This document shows, piece after piece, positions 1-12,000 of a stretch of DNA of 64,000 nt. The position numbers and the translations under genes were made by a program. The DNA is from Eretmocerus hayati (taxonomy: Eukaryota; Arthropoda; Insecta; Hymenoptera; Aphelinidae). Each line of letters begins with the position of its first letter. The first letter of the stretch is position 1. The notes under the pieces were generated by a model. That model saw only the letters and a program-made list of their open reading frames with translations, had not been told where the DNA came from and ran no database searches. The stretch spans positions 188,089,344 to 188,153,343 of the forward strand of contig CM056742.1 of the NCBI GenBank assembly GCA_029851415.1, given 5' to 3'.

Positions 1-3000
1 CAACCACGTCATTCTTATCAGACGCGTCTATGCGGTCTCATACGTATCTGGAAATTTAAACCGAGCGGGTGAATTATTGTGGATGTAATGCAAGTACTCG
101 TCAAGACTGATCGCCGATATTGCTTTGGAGCATCGATCGTGATTTTTTGACCATTTGGCAATCGAACACGTTAGAAATCGTCTGCGATGCACCACTTCAA
201 AAACTCAACGAGAAGGAATCCTTCGTGTCTCAAAACAAAATCAAACAACTGTTTCTGGCTGTTGTCGCAGATTAACTCTCTTCAGACTCATCCGTATTTA
301 TGGTCTGCATACGGCTTGCATAGAGTTTTCTTGATCAGACTGTTGTGGCCGAATCAAACTTCAGTTGGCTTAGAGTACACTCAATCCTCTGTGAACGGAT
401 CCGCATAAAATGTTAGACTTATCAATTGAATAAGGTATATTACTTATGAATGAACAAATTTATGTGTGAAGGTTGATATCATGTTTTATTCCTAGGTCTA
501 TTCCGTATTAATCGAAAAAACCACCCCGAGGGTCGAGCCCACTTCATTTACCCTCATGAATTGTGCACACATTTTTGCTCAATTTCGCGAGTGTATACCC
601 AGCTTGATTTGCACTTGAACCTAGTATACCTGGATATAATTATAAAAGTATTTTCAGCATTCATGTGATAGTTCCACTGACTAATTTGATCCCGGTTGAC
701 CTGAGTTCGATCCCCATTTTGGATCCGATGTCAAAGTCGGGATCGAACCCACGACCTTGGTTTCTTGATAAAAATGGCGATGAACGGGTACGGCGATATT
801 TATGTACACAAGCGTTTCCGCCTCAAGTGAAATTTCCCCTGTTCAAAGTTCCTCCAAGTTTCTACGACTTAGAATGCTCTTTATAGCAATTTTCTAGAGT
901 GTATTCTATCAGTGTGCAACTATGTTGATAGTTTTTGAGACGATCTTACCATTCCCGAATTTTGTAACGCTTGACGAAGGATTAGAATGTCAATCCCGTC
1001 GAGAATCCCGTCCCGTGCAGGCAACCCAACTTTTGATTTTTGAATTGATCACGACGCACGTGCAGAGCCAAAAACTCCTATGTGTAGCTATGCACTTCAA
1101 TTTGACATACTTCAAATAACATAATGCACCACTGTGCTAGTCAACATTGAGCCCCCAACTCGCGCACAGCTATCCGACACTTTGAAGACGGGTTTGCACC
1201 AAAACTGCTCGCACAGCACTAAAATGGATCGGCAAAGTCCCCAATCCTTGATGGAGCCTATTAAACCGACAGGGTTGTTATATGAATATCTTAATACACC
1301 TAATACATAGGGGAAATTAGCCAAAAACTCGAATTCGTAGCCAAGCGCACCATGTAAACGGGTTTTCGAAATAGCGTACACAATTTTCGGTCAATTTCGT
1401 CTTCATGTTATGCTCCTTCCAGCGCAATTAATATATTGCTTCGTGAAACCCATTGCCTTGGAGTATCGGTTGCATTGGACCAAATCTAGGTGAAATTGAG
1501 TCTACGATTAGTTGGCGAGCCGCAGAAATGTTTATTGAGGCGAATTGTCAATTATGTCTTCCTCGGCGACCCCTTAAACTTGTCAAATCCCCGTGTGTGT
1601 CAATGTTGAGAAACGTACTAACTCTGGGTACTTCCTTTTTAACAGGCGTAAATCAATTGCAAGGGGTCACCGAAACTCGTGCGGGACTAAAACAATTTTC
1701 CGCCCCTAACACTCCTCGTGACAATCTGGGACCTCCGAATATCTCACTTTCGGTGGAATCACCCACATACCTTCTTCTTGTTTTCCATCTATGTTATCTT
1801 CACATATTGTGTCGAGTACACACGAGCGCACGTGTGCAGGGTGAACTCCGCATAATATTGTTCCATCACAGACATCATTCAATCTATAAACGGTCACCAG
1901 GTCATATCGTGATAAGCCAAATACTTGATACTCAATTGTTCGACTCATCTATTGAAATTGAAATACTATCGTATCCGTGTACTCGAAGCTCTGATATCGC
2001 TAGAAATACTAATTTTGAAAGTATACTCGTAGATTTCTTCGACAACTGTGAAATCAATCCGAAACAGTTTGTCCATGATGACGGATACCGTTGTGGAAGA
2101 GTTGAACGTTCTTTGCAGCTCACTCACTGGCAGCAACTGTGGAAAATTTCAGAAGCGTGAGAAATACTTATTGAGCAGCGTCAATGTATTTCATTGGCGT
2201 CCTTCAGCCTTTGAACTTCATGGAATGATCTCTTGACCAGCTCGATTAAAATAACTCTCGCGGCTTGGCCATTCCTAAATTATCTCCTCACTCAATGAAA
2301 CGAGCAAACGAAGCTTGATTTATGATAACGCGTTCCCTGAACCCTTCTTTTATAGAAAATGTTGCATTAGTAGCCACCCTCGATCTAAATTTTGAAATTT
2401 TTCAGTACAAGTGTGGTGTAAAAAATTTTTCCTCTTCCTATCCACAATATTATTGTGTCACAAAATTCAATAGCTCACGATCGATAATTTATACCTCGTT
2501 CAATATTGATACAGCGCGTAGTTCAAATTTGATTTGGTCGAATAATCCAATAAATTGTTTGATCGAACAAGTACGACGCCTTTCAACAGCTAGATATTGT
2601 TCGACGAGGTACGACATAAAATATTTTCCTTTGGCAAAACGATTCATTACCGCATAAGTGTGAGCTCTCGCTGGTTGAACACATAATTTTATTTATAATC
2701 TCGTCTCGTTGCGAGCGCAGCTCATACAGTGTCATTTTCTTCGCCTCTAATATTATAAACGAGACGACGTTCGAGTCATTGTTTGTGAGCTATATGCATG
2801 CATCGGTCGAACAGATCAGCCGACTGCATCCAATGAACGGTATTATAAGAGTCGTCACTGGCTGCGATACGCATATCCATCATATAGCAAGAACAAGAAC
2901 TAATGAAATTGTGTACTCTCGTCTCGGGAGTCGCGAAAATCTCGATCGCGCATTCGGTTTTGTGAGTCGAGAGATCGGCACTCGTCGCGCTGCCTTACCC

Positions 3001-5840
3001 CATCTCGAATTTATATCTCGTAAACGCGACGAGTGGTAGTAATATGTGGAATTACTTTCAACGATTATTTCACTCGGTCGAATCGGAAAAATACGTTCAC
3101 AGCCTGACATTAGAGCTGAAAAAGTGTAAAATTCATATTGTCGGAGCCTTTGTTGGATGCACGCTGCAAACAATATTTCATCTTTTCACGTAACACGTAT
3201 GTATATGTGCGCGTTTGTGTACTCGTGTACTGACAGATTTTTGAAAAGTTAAGAAAAAGTACATCTGTCAAATCTTTGAGTCGTATCTCTTTTATTTGCT
3301 GAATAGAATTTCAAATTTTCTCAATTTTTGTTTCTTCGAGAGGAGTGCCAGTATCAAACAGGGTGTGATGTGAACGTAAAGCTAGAGTGACTTTTTTAAG
3401 TCAATAGATTCCAACTTGGAAAATTTTTTTCTTATGATCATCTCACATTGGCAACAATTTTTAGCGTCACGTCATAACTATTTGGACTTGGGACCCGTTG
3501 GACAGATGTCTATTTATTCAGGAATTATAGCAATATATAGTTTGTAACCCGAAATGAAGAAAATACAACACGAGTAACCATACTTAAAAACGTTATACCA
3601 ATGGTTTGCGGCAACCATAATAATAAATTGCTCAACTGTATCAAAAACATGTCATGATAGTCTATATGAACAGTTGCTCCTAATGATACAATCTCAGTGG
3701 ATTCAATTTTCAAATTGTCATATTTAACCTGATAGACCGCGTGATTATGGCTCAATAACTACACTGAAGAATGATAACCACATATCGTTATTAAAAACCG
3801 AGTAATGAAAAACAATTTGTCGAGCATTCGCGTTAGCTTTGGAGTGTAGAAGTGCAAACCAATCAAGTGTTCTTCAGAATGAAACTCTGGACCTCTGACT
3901 CATTTGACAAAATTTGGGCTACATCTCAATTTTTACCACAGAGTTTCAAATACCATCTGAACTCGTGTGAAAAATTCCTAACAAAAGAGAAAGTTGTTAT
4001 GTTTCTCGGCTACACTGGACTAGGTAACGTAATTCGAGTTAATAAAATACGTGTGTAGCAGCAAATAAAATGATATTGTGATAGGCTGGCGATCATTTTG
4101 CTTGAGAATGTGCTAGAATATATCCGAGAGATGTCAGATAATATTGCAAGGAGAGATAGAAGAGTACCTATTTGTACAATTTGTCAGGCATTGTGTAATC
4201 AGCATACACTTGGATAGCCATGTGAGCGAATCCCTGTAGAGAATTTTTGCCACATGCGTATTCTCGTTCTGTTTAATTTCTTCGCCATGTTCGAAACGAG
4301 TGCTAACGATCAAAAGTTCTACACCCAAAATCGCAAAAATGCAAAAAGTCACGAAAATGCCCACGATATTCGTTGCGACTAACAGCAATTTTTTTTAACG
4401 AAAATGTTGAGTATTCCGAAGCGATTACAGCTCTCGCATCATCCGGTTTGTCTGTTGATACCGCGAGAGATATCTGTATCGAGTGAATTCGTTGGGCAGG
4501 CATGCGGATATGAGCATCCCCTCAGTGAATCCAACTTCATTAATTGACTCCGATGTTGTGTTCGAAAGAAGTTCGTAGCTTTTTACGATTGTTTGTTTGC
4601 GAGCACAATGTGTCGCTATTCTGTATGTATTGAGCTTCGCTGGTGTCATTGTGGCTGGCACTCGAAACCCGGATGACGATTCTCGCACCGCGTTGCGAAT
4701 GCAAGTGTCGTGCCAAGACCTTTGCTTTGACTATTTGATAACTAATTTTTCACCGACGACGTCAAACTTCTCACAGCCAGACTCATACGCGTGAACAGAG
4801 CATGAGCTGCCAAAGTTCTCTCGTCGATCGGTATTACATGTCGTGAAAATGTCGTATTTCGATCACTATTATGAATGGAAGCCCATCAGTGACAATTTGA
4901 GATCAAGTTTTCATCACGAATAGTAACAATCGGTGTGACTTTAGCAATCGTGGTGGAACATATAAAAAGCGATCAGTGCACGAGTCCCACCATAATACAC
5001 GTCAAGTGCCGCATAAGTACCCCAACATGGCTGCCTGACAATGCTGCCAAGGTGCGAATAAAATTTATTCTGGACAATTTCCTTTCCGCCAATTGCCAAT
5101 GAACTCAACGTTACTATTTCGTTGTTTATAGCAGTCTTAGCTTGGTTTGATTAGCGCAGGACTTGAGCGGGACTAACTTAGTACTTTTGCGGTACTTCAG
5201 ACGTACTTTAGCCAGACTTGGGTGGTGCGAGGGCTGGCATGTTTCCAGTACCTTTACAATTCAAGCGCTCTTTCAACAATCGATAGATTTCCAGGAATAA
5301 TTACCAATTGGAATTTTTAATCATGACTTTTTAGCCCAGAACTTTGAATTTCACACATCTGACTCAAATTTATCTGCGAGTACGTGATCCCCGCGATTCG
5401 ATAAATCAGACATGAAATCACGCTTCTGCTGAGATATTTGTTGAAATATCGCTGTTACAGTGATTTCAATGATTTTTTCATACATTTCAAGGCACAAAAG
5501 TTGATTCGTGTTTGCGTTTGCAGGGTCGGTTGGATGCGAAATGATAAATTCGTTCAATCGGTGCAATAGACATGCACTCATCCACGGTATGCTCAGCTTT
5601 TGAACGCAACTTCATTTGCTCTATTAAGAAACGTACAATGGACATTACATAACGGTATTACATCCGCAATGAACTGTAATCCTGCCGTGGATTGAGACAC
5701 CCCGGGGATTCAATTCAGTGTAACCGAACAAGTCCTGACTCTGACTATCACAGTCAATTAAAAAATCTCAATTGTGCTAATCGAACCAAACTCGAGCTAA
5801 AAACGAGCAATTCGTTAATTTTGTCCTTTCTGTGTTTCAG
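1..5840. other. Intergenic / upstream region without a recognised gene
   Basis: I see no exon series, domain or paired splice sites here on either strand. The open frames are short and not protein-like, apart from one 235-codon frame at 1453-2160, which is reported as a finding. Several stretches look like old repeats, in particular about 620-775, which carries tRNA-type box B sequences. Part of this region, close to 5840, is probably promoter of the phospholipase B-like gene that starts at 6045. Confidence 0.5.
650..775. repeat. Possible tRNA-derived SINE remnant
   Basis: Two sequences like the RNA polymerase III box B (GGTTCGAnnCC) lie close together. GAGTTCGATCCCC is on the plus strand at about 702-714. 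GGTTCGATCCC is on the minus strand, read from GGGATCGAACC at about 740-751. A third, weaker one is GGGCTCGACCC on the minus strand near 530. No intact cloverleaf or clean box A can be drawn, so this is not a functional tRNA. A decayed tRNA-derived SINE is the simplest reading. Confidence 0.3.
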
Positions 5841-6044
5841 AACAAGCGGGGGCAGAGAGAGCGCGGAGGTTTTGGTGGAGCGAGCGCATCATCTGGAGGA
5901 GGGAAGTCTCTGCTGCTAAAACAACAAAAAACCGGGCTGATCCTCTTGTGTTGTAATCGATGGGTTGAGAGACAGCAAGACGGTGGCCTATTTTTTTTAT
6001 TTTTTTTTCAATTGCCATATAGGGTGGTAGCATTTCGATGAGCC
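5841..6044 (+). promoter_or_regulatory. Probable 5' untranslated region of the phospholipase B-like gene
   Basis: Two good 3' splice sites precede the start codon. One is a pyrimidine run ending in TTTCAG at 5840, followed by a purine-rich stretch. The other is a very long T-run ending in ATAG at 6022, directly before the start. This suggests one or two spliced leader exons. An out-of-frame ATG at 6038 overlaps the chosen start at 6045; it gives a short arginine/histidine-rich frame that does not splice into the conserved domain, so it may act as an overlapping upstream ORF. Confidence 0.35.
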
Positions 6045-9000
6045 ATGCTGAAGGTGGTGGGCGCCTCGTGGCTGCAGACTCGCATCTCCACCTGCATTAT
6101 CGTCGCCGTCGTCCTAATCGGGCTCGGCGCTGTCATCTTCGGCGAGTTTGGACGGTCAGTATCATCATTATCATTACGGTGATTATAATCCAATAATGCG
6201 AAAATCGAAATCAGAGCAGTTTTCAACTTTGGTGGACTAATTATCCCATCTAGTCAAATCAAACATGGGCACTTCGAAGGCTGATCGCTTACTGACAACT
6301 CATTATGCAATAAGATCTGAAAAATGTGTGCTCTATACAGTTTCGGCTCAATTTCGTCCGTAGCTTCGGTTAAATAATGATGTTATGATATGTCTGTAGT
6401 ATTTTCTTACCACTGAAGATATCTAATGGCAGCTATTAGTGTGACTAGAAACACTAGTCTAATGCAAAGACTAGTTCCCATCGAACAATCAAAAGCAAAA
6501 CCTCCATCAATTTTCTTATTATTTCTCCCCTTTTACCTATAAGTTATGAACACAATTTTTTCGGATGAAACTTCGTTGGCGATCGCTTTATACAAAATTA
6601 TGAGAATGAGCGAATAGACTTTCAAAGGACCCGATAAAATGAATTCGATCTAAGAGTAACTATCGTAGATACTCCACAAATAAAACAAAATATTGACTTT
6701 TAATTTCCTGACCCACATTCAAGTCTGGCCATATTGAAGAATTTTTCTAAACTAATGAGCGAATTTTGTTGAATTTTAAATAGTCATAAATAATTAATCT
6801 TATACCTCAAATCTGACATAGCATGATTTGGATATTACACGAGCTCTGTAACAACAAAAAAAGAATAATAACAAAGAAAAGGCGCACATCACCTGCCAAG
6901 CCACATTCTTTTCGCAAACAATCTAGAATATACATATTTCATCATCGTAAGTACTGACCAGAACGAGAAATCGAACACGAGTTGCAATTTTATACACAAG
7001 CGTATAACGATGGCAGTCTACACGATGCGAAAAAAAAAAACCGAGTCGTAGATGAGATTGTGCTCAATTGCATCTCTTGGGCACGGCACGTGGTGGGTTG
7101 GGACCACCCGAGTTTTGTGATAATGCACCAACTTCAATCCGCAAAAGAGTACACGAATCAGGATGCATCGCACAATCTCTATGATCGCACACCGTATATG
7201 TGCAGGCCAACGTTACTTCGCGGGCGTCGCGTTATCTTGTCGCTCGAGTTCGACATCCGATACGACGCGACGACGACGACGACGACGCATCTATCAGTTG
7301 CAACATCACGTATTCCGTGTCACTGCATTTCGGATCCACGTGCGATGCTTATGCAGCAGTTGGTATCCTTTGCCAAGTTCAAGGCCACCTGTATTGCGGT
7401 CTCACGTTGAGTTTGATGGATGCAGAAAACTTGCAACGATCTCTACACAGTCTGACTTCCAAAGTATCGGAAAAAACGAGAAAAAGTGGTTTCACAATCA
7501 TCGTCGATTTTCAAATTCCTCAATCCAGGGCCTTTTTCTTTCAATGTTTGATCAAATGTGTTGGAAAGTGCGGCGCGGCGCCATTGTAAAAGAGCAAATT
7601 TGAGCTAACACGCCTTGAACCGAGCGAATCTAATGAACTTCAACAATACAATCTGTTTGATTCCCGATCTTTGCTCTGGTGTATTTTCGTCTCATCCGCG
7701 AGGTCTGTGTGTCATGACCCCGAGCTACTCTCGCTTCCACACCTTGTCCGTATCAACATTATTATCTCGCTCCCTTGTCATTCCAACGAAACTCGACTCG
7801 AGATACAAAACTCATCTACATTTTCACCGATGTGTTCTCCCGGAGCATAGCCGGTTATAGTGCCCATGCAGTTATCGGCTTTCTTCAAAATTTTGAATTG
7901 AATATTGTCTCAATCTTGTGCCTCGTATTAGAAATAGTATATGAAAGAAGAAACGATGGTAGCAACATTTGGAGTTGAATCTTCAGCGCGAATTTTGCGA
8001 GACGAACGCTTTTGCAAAGTGATGTAAAAACTAGGACTCTTGTTTCGGAGTACACTCGTGATTTTGGCTCAAAACTGAAGGGAAAACTATAACGGCGTCT
8101 GAGAATAACTTCGCCAAATATAATGTTGTCTGGAGGTATTGGCTGAATCGATCGTGCTATTTCAAAAATCCAGGTATTTTTTGTATATAAAGCGAAGGTC
8201 TATTCTGTCTTTGAGCGCTAGTCATGCCCATATTTGCATCTCTTGCTCTGTGAATGTAACATCACTCTAATGTGATTTCATTGTTCCTCAAAACGAACTT
8301 ATTTCCATATCATTCTGTATTATTTCATTCGAAAGTCAATATCATCACTCTTGAAGAAAATTCTACGAATAATTGAATTATCTTTTTTCATTAACCGAGA
8401 CACTAATGGCATCCGTAATTGCTTCCTGTTTCATTGATCAAAGTTCTCCCATTTACGAAACGGAAAGTCCTTTCATTATAATTATCTCATTACTTGTGAA
8501 TCGGATATTCACAAATTCTTTGATCCTAGCAAAATAGAGATAGGGTTCAATGTCGGCCTGATCAATAATGAGAAAAATGATAGAAAAATTTAAAAAATTT
8601 GAAAATTGCACCGACGCGGTGGCAGAGCAAAAATTTTGTTCCTCTACTGAGCTGTCACTTACGTGGCGAAAAATATCAGGGAACTAAATCTTCAACTATA
8701 GAGTCAACAATGTATTCAAAATTTTTCATGGTTTCCAACAACAATCGTACTACACAAATATCTATTACAATAAATCTTATTGTCCAGCAATACACTTACA
8801 TTCTAAAGTATCAAAACGAATTCAACAGTTTCGATCCCATCACATATTAATTGATTGCTGACACCTCACTAGCTTAGTCCTGTCACCACAATAGATTTAC
8901 AAAACCGTATTATTTTCGTAATGAGAAACACACCACGGATGAGATCTAAGTTTTGGGTCAAAATCCTTAATTATAACATTTGAGAAAGATTGACTCACTC

Positions 9001-12000
9001 CAAACCACCGTAAAAAAAACTCATCGGATACGCTATCCGTGAAAACCAAATGTCATGTGAAAAAAGCTGTATCAAAAAAAAACATTTTTTCACAAAATCT
9101 CAATCATTTTACGTTCATATAAATGTTCGATTCATAATCATCATTCTGCCCAGTGTCAGTCTTACAATCTAGCCCGAATAATTTCAATCTTCTTGGCAGC
9201 TCGTCTCTGCAGATCGGCCAATTTCATAGCTAACCCCATATTTCCTTGAATTTTCACTTTACCTTGGAAAAATGCTTTTTGCGGGCTGAGCTTTCCGGAA
9301 ATGAAGTCGACAACATCGGTATCACTGACGGTAAAGGTGACGTCTGGTTTAGTTGAGCTATTGTATTCCACTGAGCCTTTGCCCGTCTTGGCATTTATCA
9401 CCCAATAGCCCATAGCACCACCAGGTCCATTGACAACTTTGATGCCGTATATGCCTCGGAATCGATCGACCAAGCCGTCCTCGTCTTCGGCCATGGCGAC
9501 CTCGAGCGCCTTGAATAGCACATTTGCTTTAAAGCCATCAGGATTCTGAGCGATCTCTTTTGGGGCGGCTTTAACATTGTTCTGGTACGAGATAACTTCT
9601 CTTGGTGAACCCATTTTTTGTTTTCGTCTGCTCCAAGACCAATAATCTGTGGCAAAGATGGAGAAAACATGCAGTGCAATTCCCAATCAGACTGAATTTA
9701 TTTTCCAGAAATATTCGTGGTAATTGAGAGACCATAATTTCTAAACATGGTTCATGTACAAAAGTCTAGAAACATTTATAACAGCTTCGTTCAAGTACCA
9801 GTCTACACTCTCGACGCTCCTACACTCTAAATGTGAAATAGTAGTTTTGCTACAAATTCAAATAGTAGGTTCCAAACCTACGCGTCAAATAGTAGTATAC
9901 TACATCTGAACTTGTACAAATCAAACTTGGAAAAAATTCCATCATTGTTCCTACATTCAGATGTGTAGTATACTACTATTTCAATTTGTGGCGGAGCTCT
10001 TGCACCAAGACCGCATGCGCCGGTCTGCCGTGATGGTGGCGTTGGCGGCCGCCCGCCACCATGCAGCAGTCGCCACCGCTTTCTGACACGAGGTTGCCCA
10101 AGGCTGCCTAGAAACTCAGTTTCCTCGGAAAAATCTCGGAATTTCCACAGTTCGATGTTGATTCTGATCGATTCGGTCGAATCTGATAAGTGTGCGTGTT
10201 GTTGTTTGTGCAGTTCATCAGCTGTGTGCAAGAGCTGTGTAGAATTATGTCCAAAGTCACTCGTCAATACCAAGTTAACCTCAACGAGGTTATGCGCTAG
10301 TACAAGTTTGCTGGCTCATGAATTCACAGATTAGAGAAAACCTCATTTCTGTTCCAACACAAGTGTATGTGACTTCTTGAATAAAGAGAACTCCAATGCT
10401 GTTCTAACACAATTGTGTGTGACTTCTTTCAAGTTTAACGAAGAGGAGGCTCTTTGCAAGAACGAGATTGAACCCACAAGTTCATTTTTTAAATATACTC
10501 AATACTTATCATCACTCCACTTTGCATGTACTTGATATCAGAGCTCAGCTTATTGATGTGGCTTTAATTTTCTTCACTCCAAAGATTCTCCTCTGCTCGT
10601 ATATAATGTCAATAATGGCCAAGCCCAATCTCAAATTGCAGTTGAGCACCCTCTCAATTTGTACCGGGGTACTATTACAATGTGTACCTATGTACGATTT
10701 GAATGCGTAGCCAAGCACAATTTCAATGTGTAGCTATTCACAATTTGAAATTGTAGGTCAGGAACTACAATTTGAAATAGTAGCATACTACTATTTCGAT
10801 GTAGGGCGAGTTTTCGCATTTTGAAATAGTTATATACAACACTTTTACTTGTAGAAAACTACTATTTTAGATTTAGAGTGTACGTTTCTGTATAGACATA
10901 ACGGTAAATTTGATACACCGTGTTGGTTAGAATGCACAGAAACAAATCCATAAGAATTACTATATCGCAGTGAATTTTCGTTGTACCGGTGAAGAAAGAA
11001 TGAAATTCTGCTCAGAAAGCACGAGAGACTTGTAATTTAGAGACGAAGAAAACTGCGTTTTTTTCTTACCTAGTTTCGCACGTAGCACTTGTCGCTGTCC
11101 AGCAGCGTCGTCGCAGAACTTCCGATCAGAAAATTCGGCTCATTCACTGAGCTCAATATTAGCCCTTTACATCTGAACTAACATCTTGAATTTACAACGC
11201 ATTTGCTATCGTATGTGTATTGCTTTCTGCGTCGATTTCCTCACCAGTCTGGCCTGGCGAACACAAACCGATCGCGTCGTAAGTACGTAATGCGCTCGTC
11301 GCCGGGAGAAGTATAATCACGCAACTCGATTACATCGACATCTCCCGGCCAGAAGGATGTGTTTGCGTGCAGCACTTCTCGGCTACTTACACTCAGCGAC
11401 CGAGTCTCTCGTCATGTCGTAACATTTGTGTCAGAGTCAGCGCAAATTCATTTCCAAACTTCCAAATTGTTATCACACTAAACTCAAAACTCTGATGAAA
11501 TCGATCTTTAATGATGTTTGAGAAAATTGCCAAAATTAAAAACACATTTCACGAAGAAATTTTCCCGTGCTTTAGTTCAAATGAACATCTGAAGCGTAAT
11601 GTCGAGCCAACACTTACGCAAAATAGATCCATATGGACCCATGCTGCATATTTCTGTCATCTTGAATACGAGTTTTCAATCACAAAAAATAGAATTCTAA
11701 CTCATTTTTATTCCATCATTTCAAACTGAAATTTTAATACAAGTGATTACTTATTGTCATAAGAAATTGAGCCTTCCTTCCATCGAGTGCATTTTCAAAA
11801 AGTCGTAGAAAACCTATTGAAACCAATTTTGAAAAATCGATTCTGAGGTGATCGACGCATTCCATGGTCCAAAATCTGAAGAAAAAACTCAAAAAACTGT
11901 GATATCTTGTGCTTTCCAAAAGCAAAAGAATGGTCTCAGTAACCGTCATTTCGTTCCAAGTTGGGACTTGCTATTTCCCAACGCTTTTTTTGTGTGAATC

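Noticed and set aside
6982..7603. Three overlapping plus-strand frames of 129-146 codons
   Set aside because: All are held open by the (CGA)n repeat at 7266-7287 in three registers, have no domain and lie inside an intron.
9878..10273. 131-codon minus-strand frame across the inverted-repeat element
   Set aside because: It starts at TTG rather than ATG, spans two unlike parts of a transposon and has no family match.
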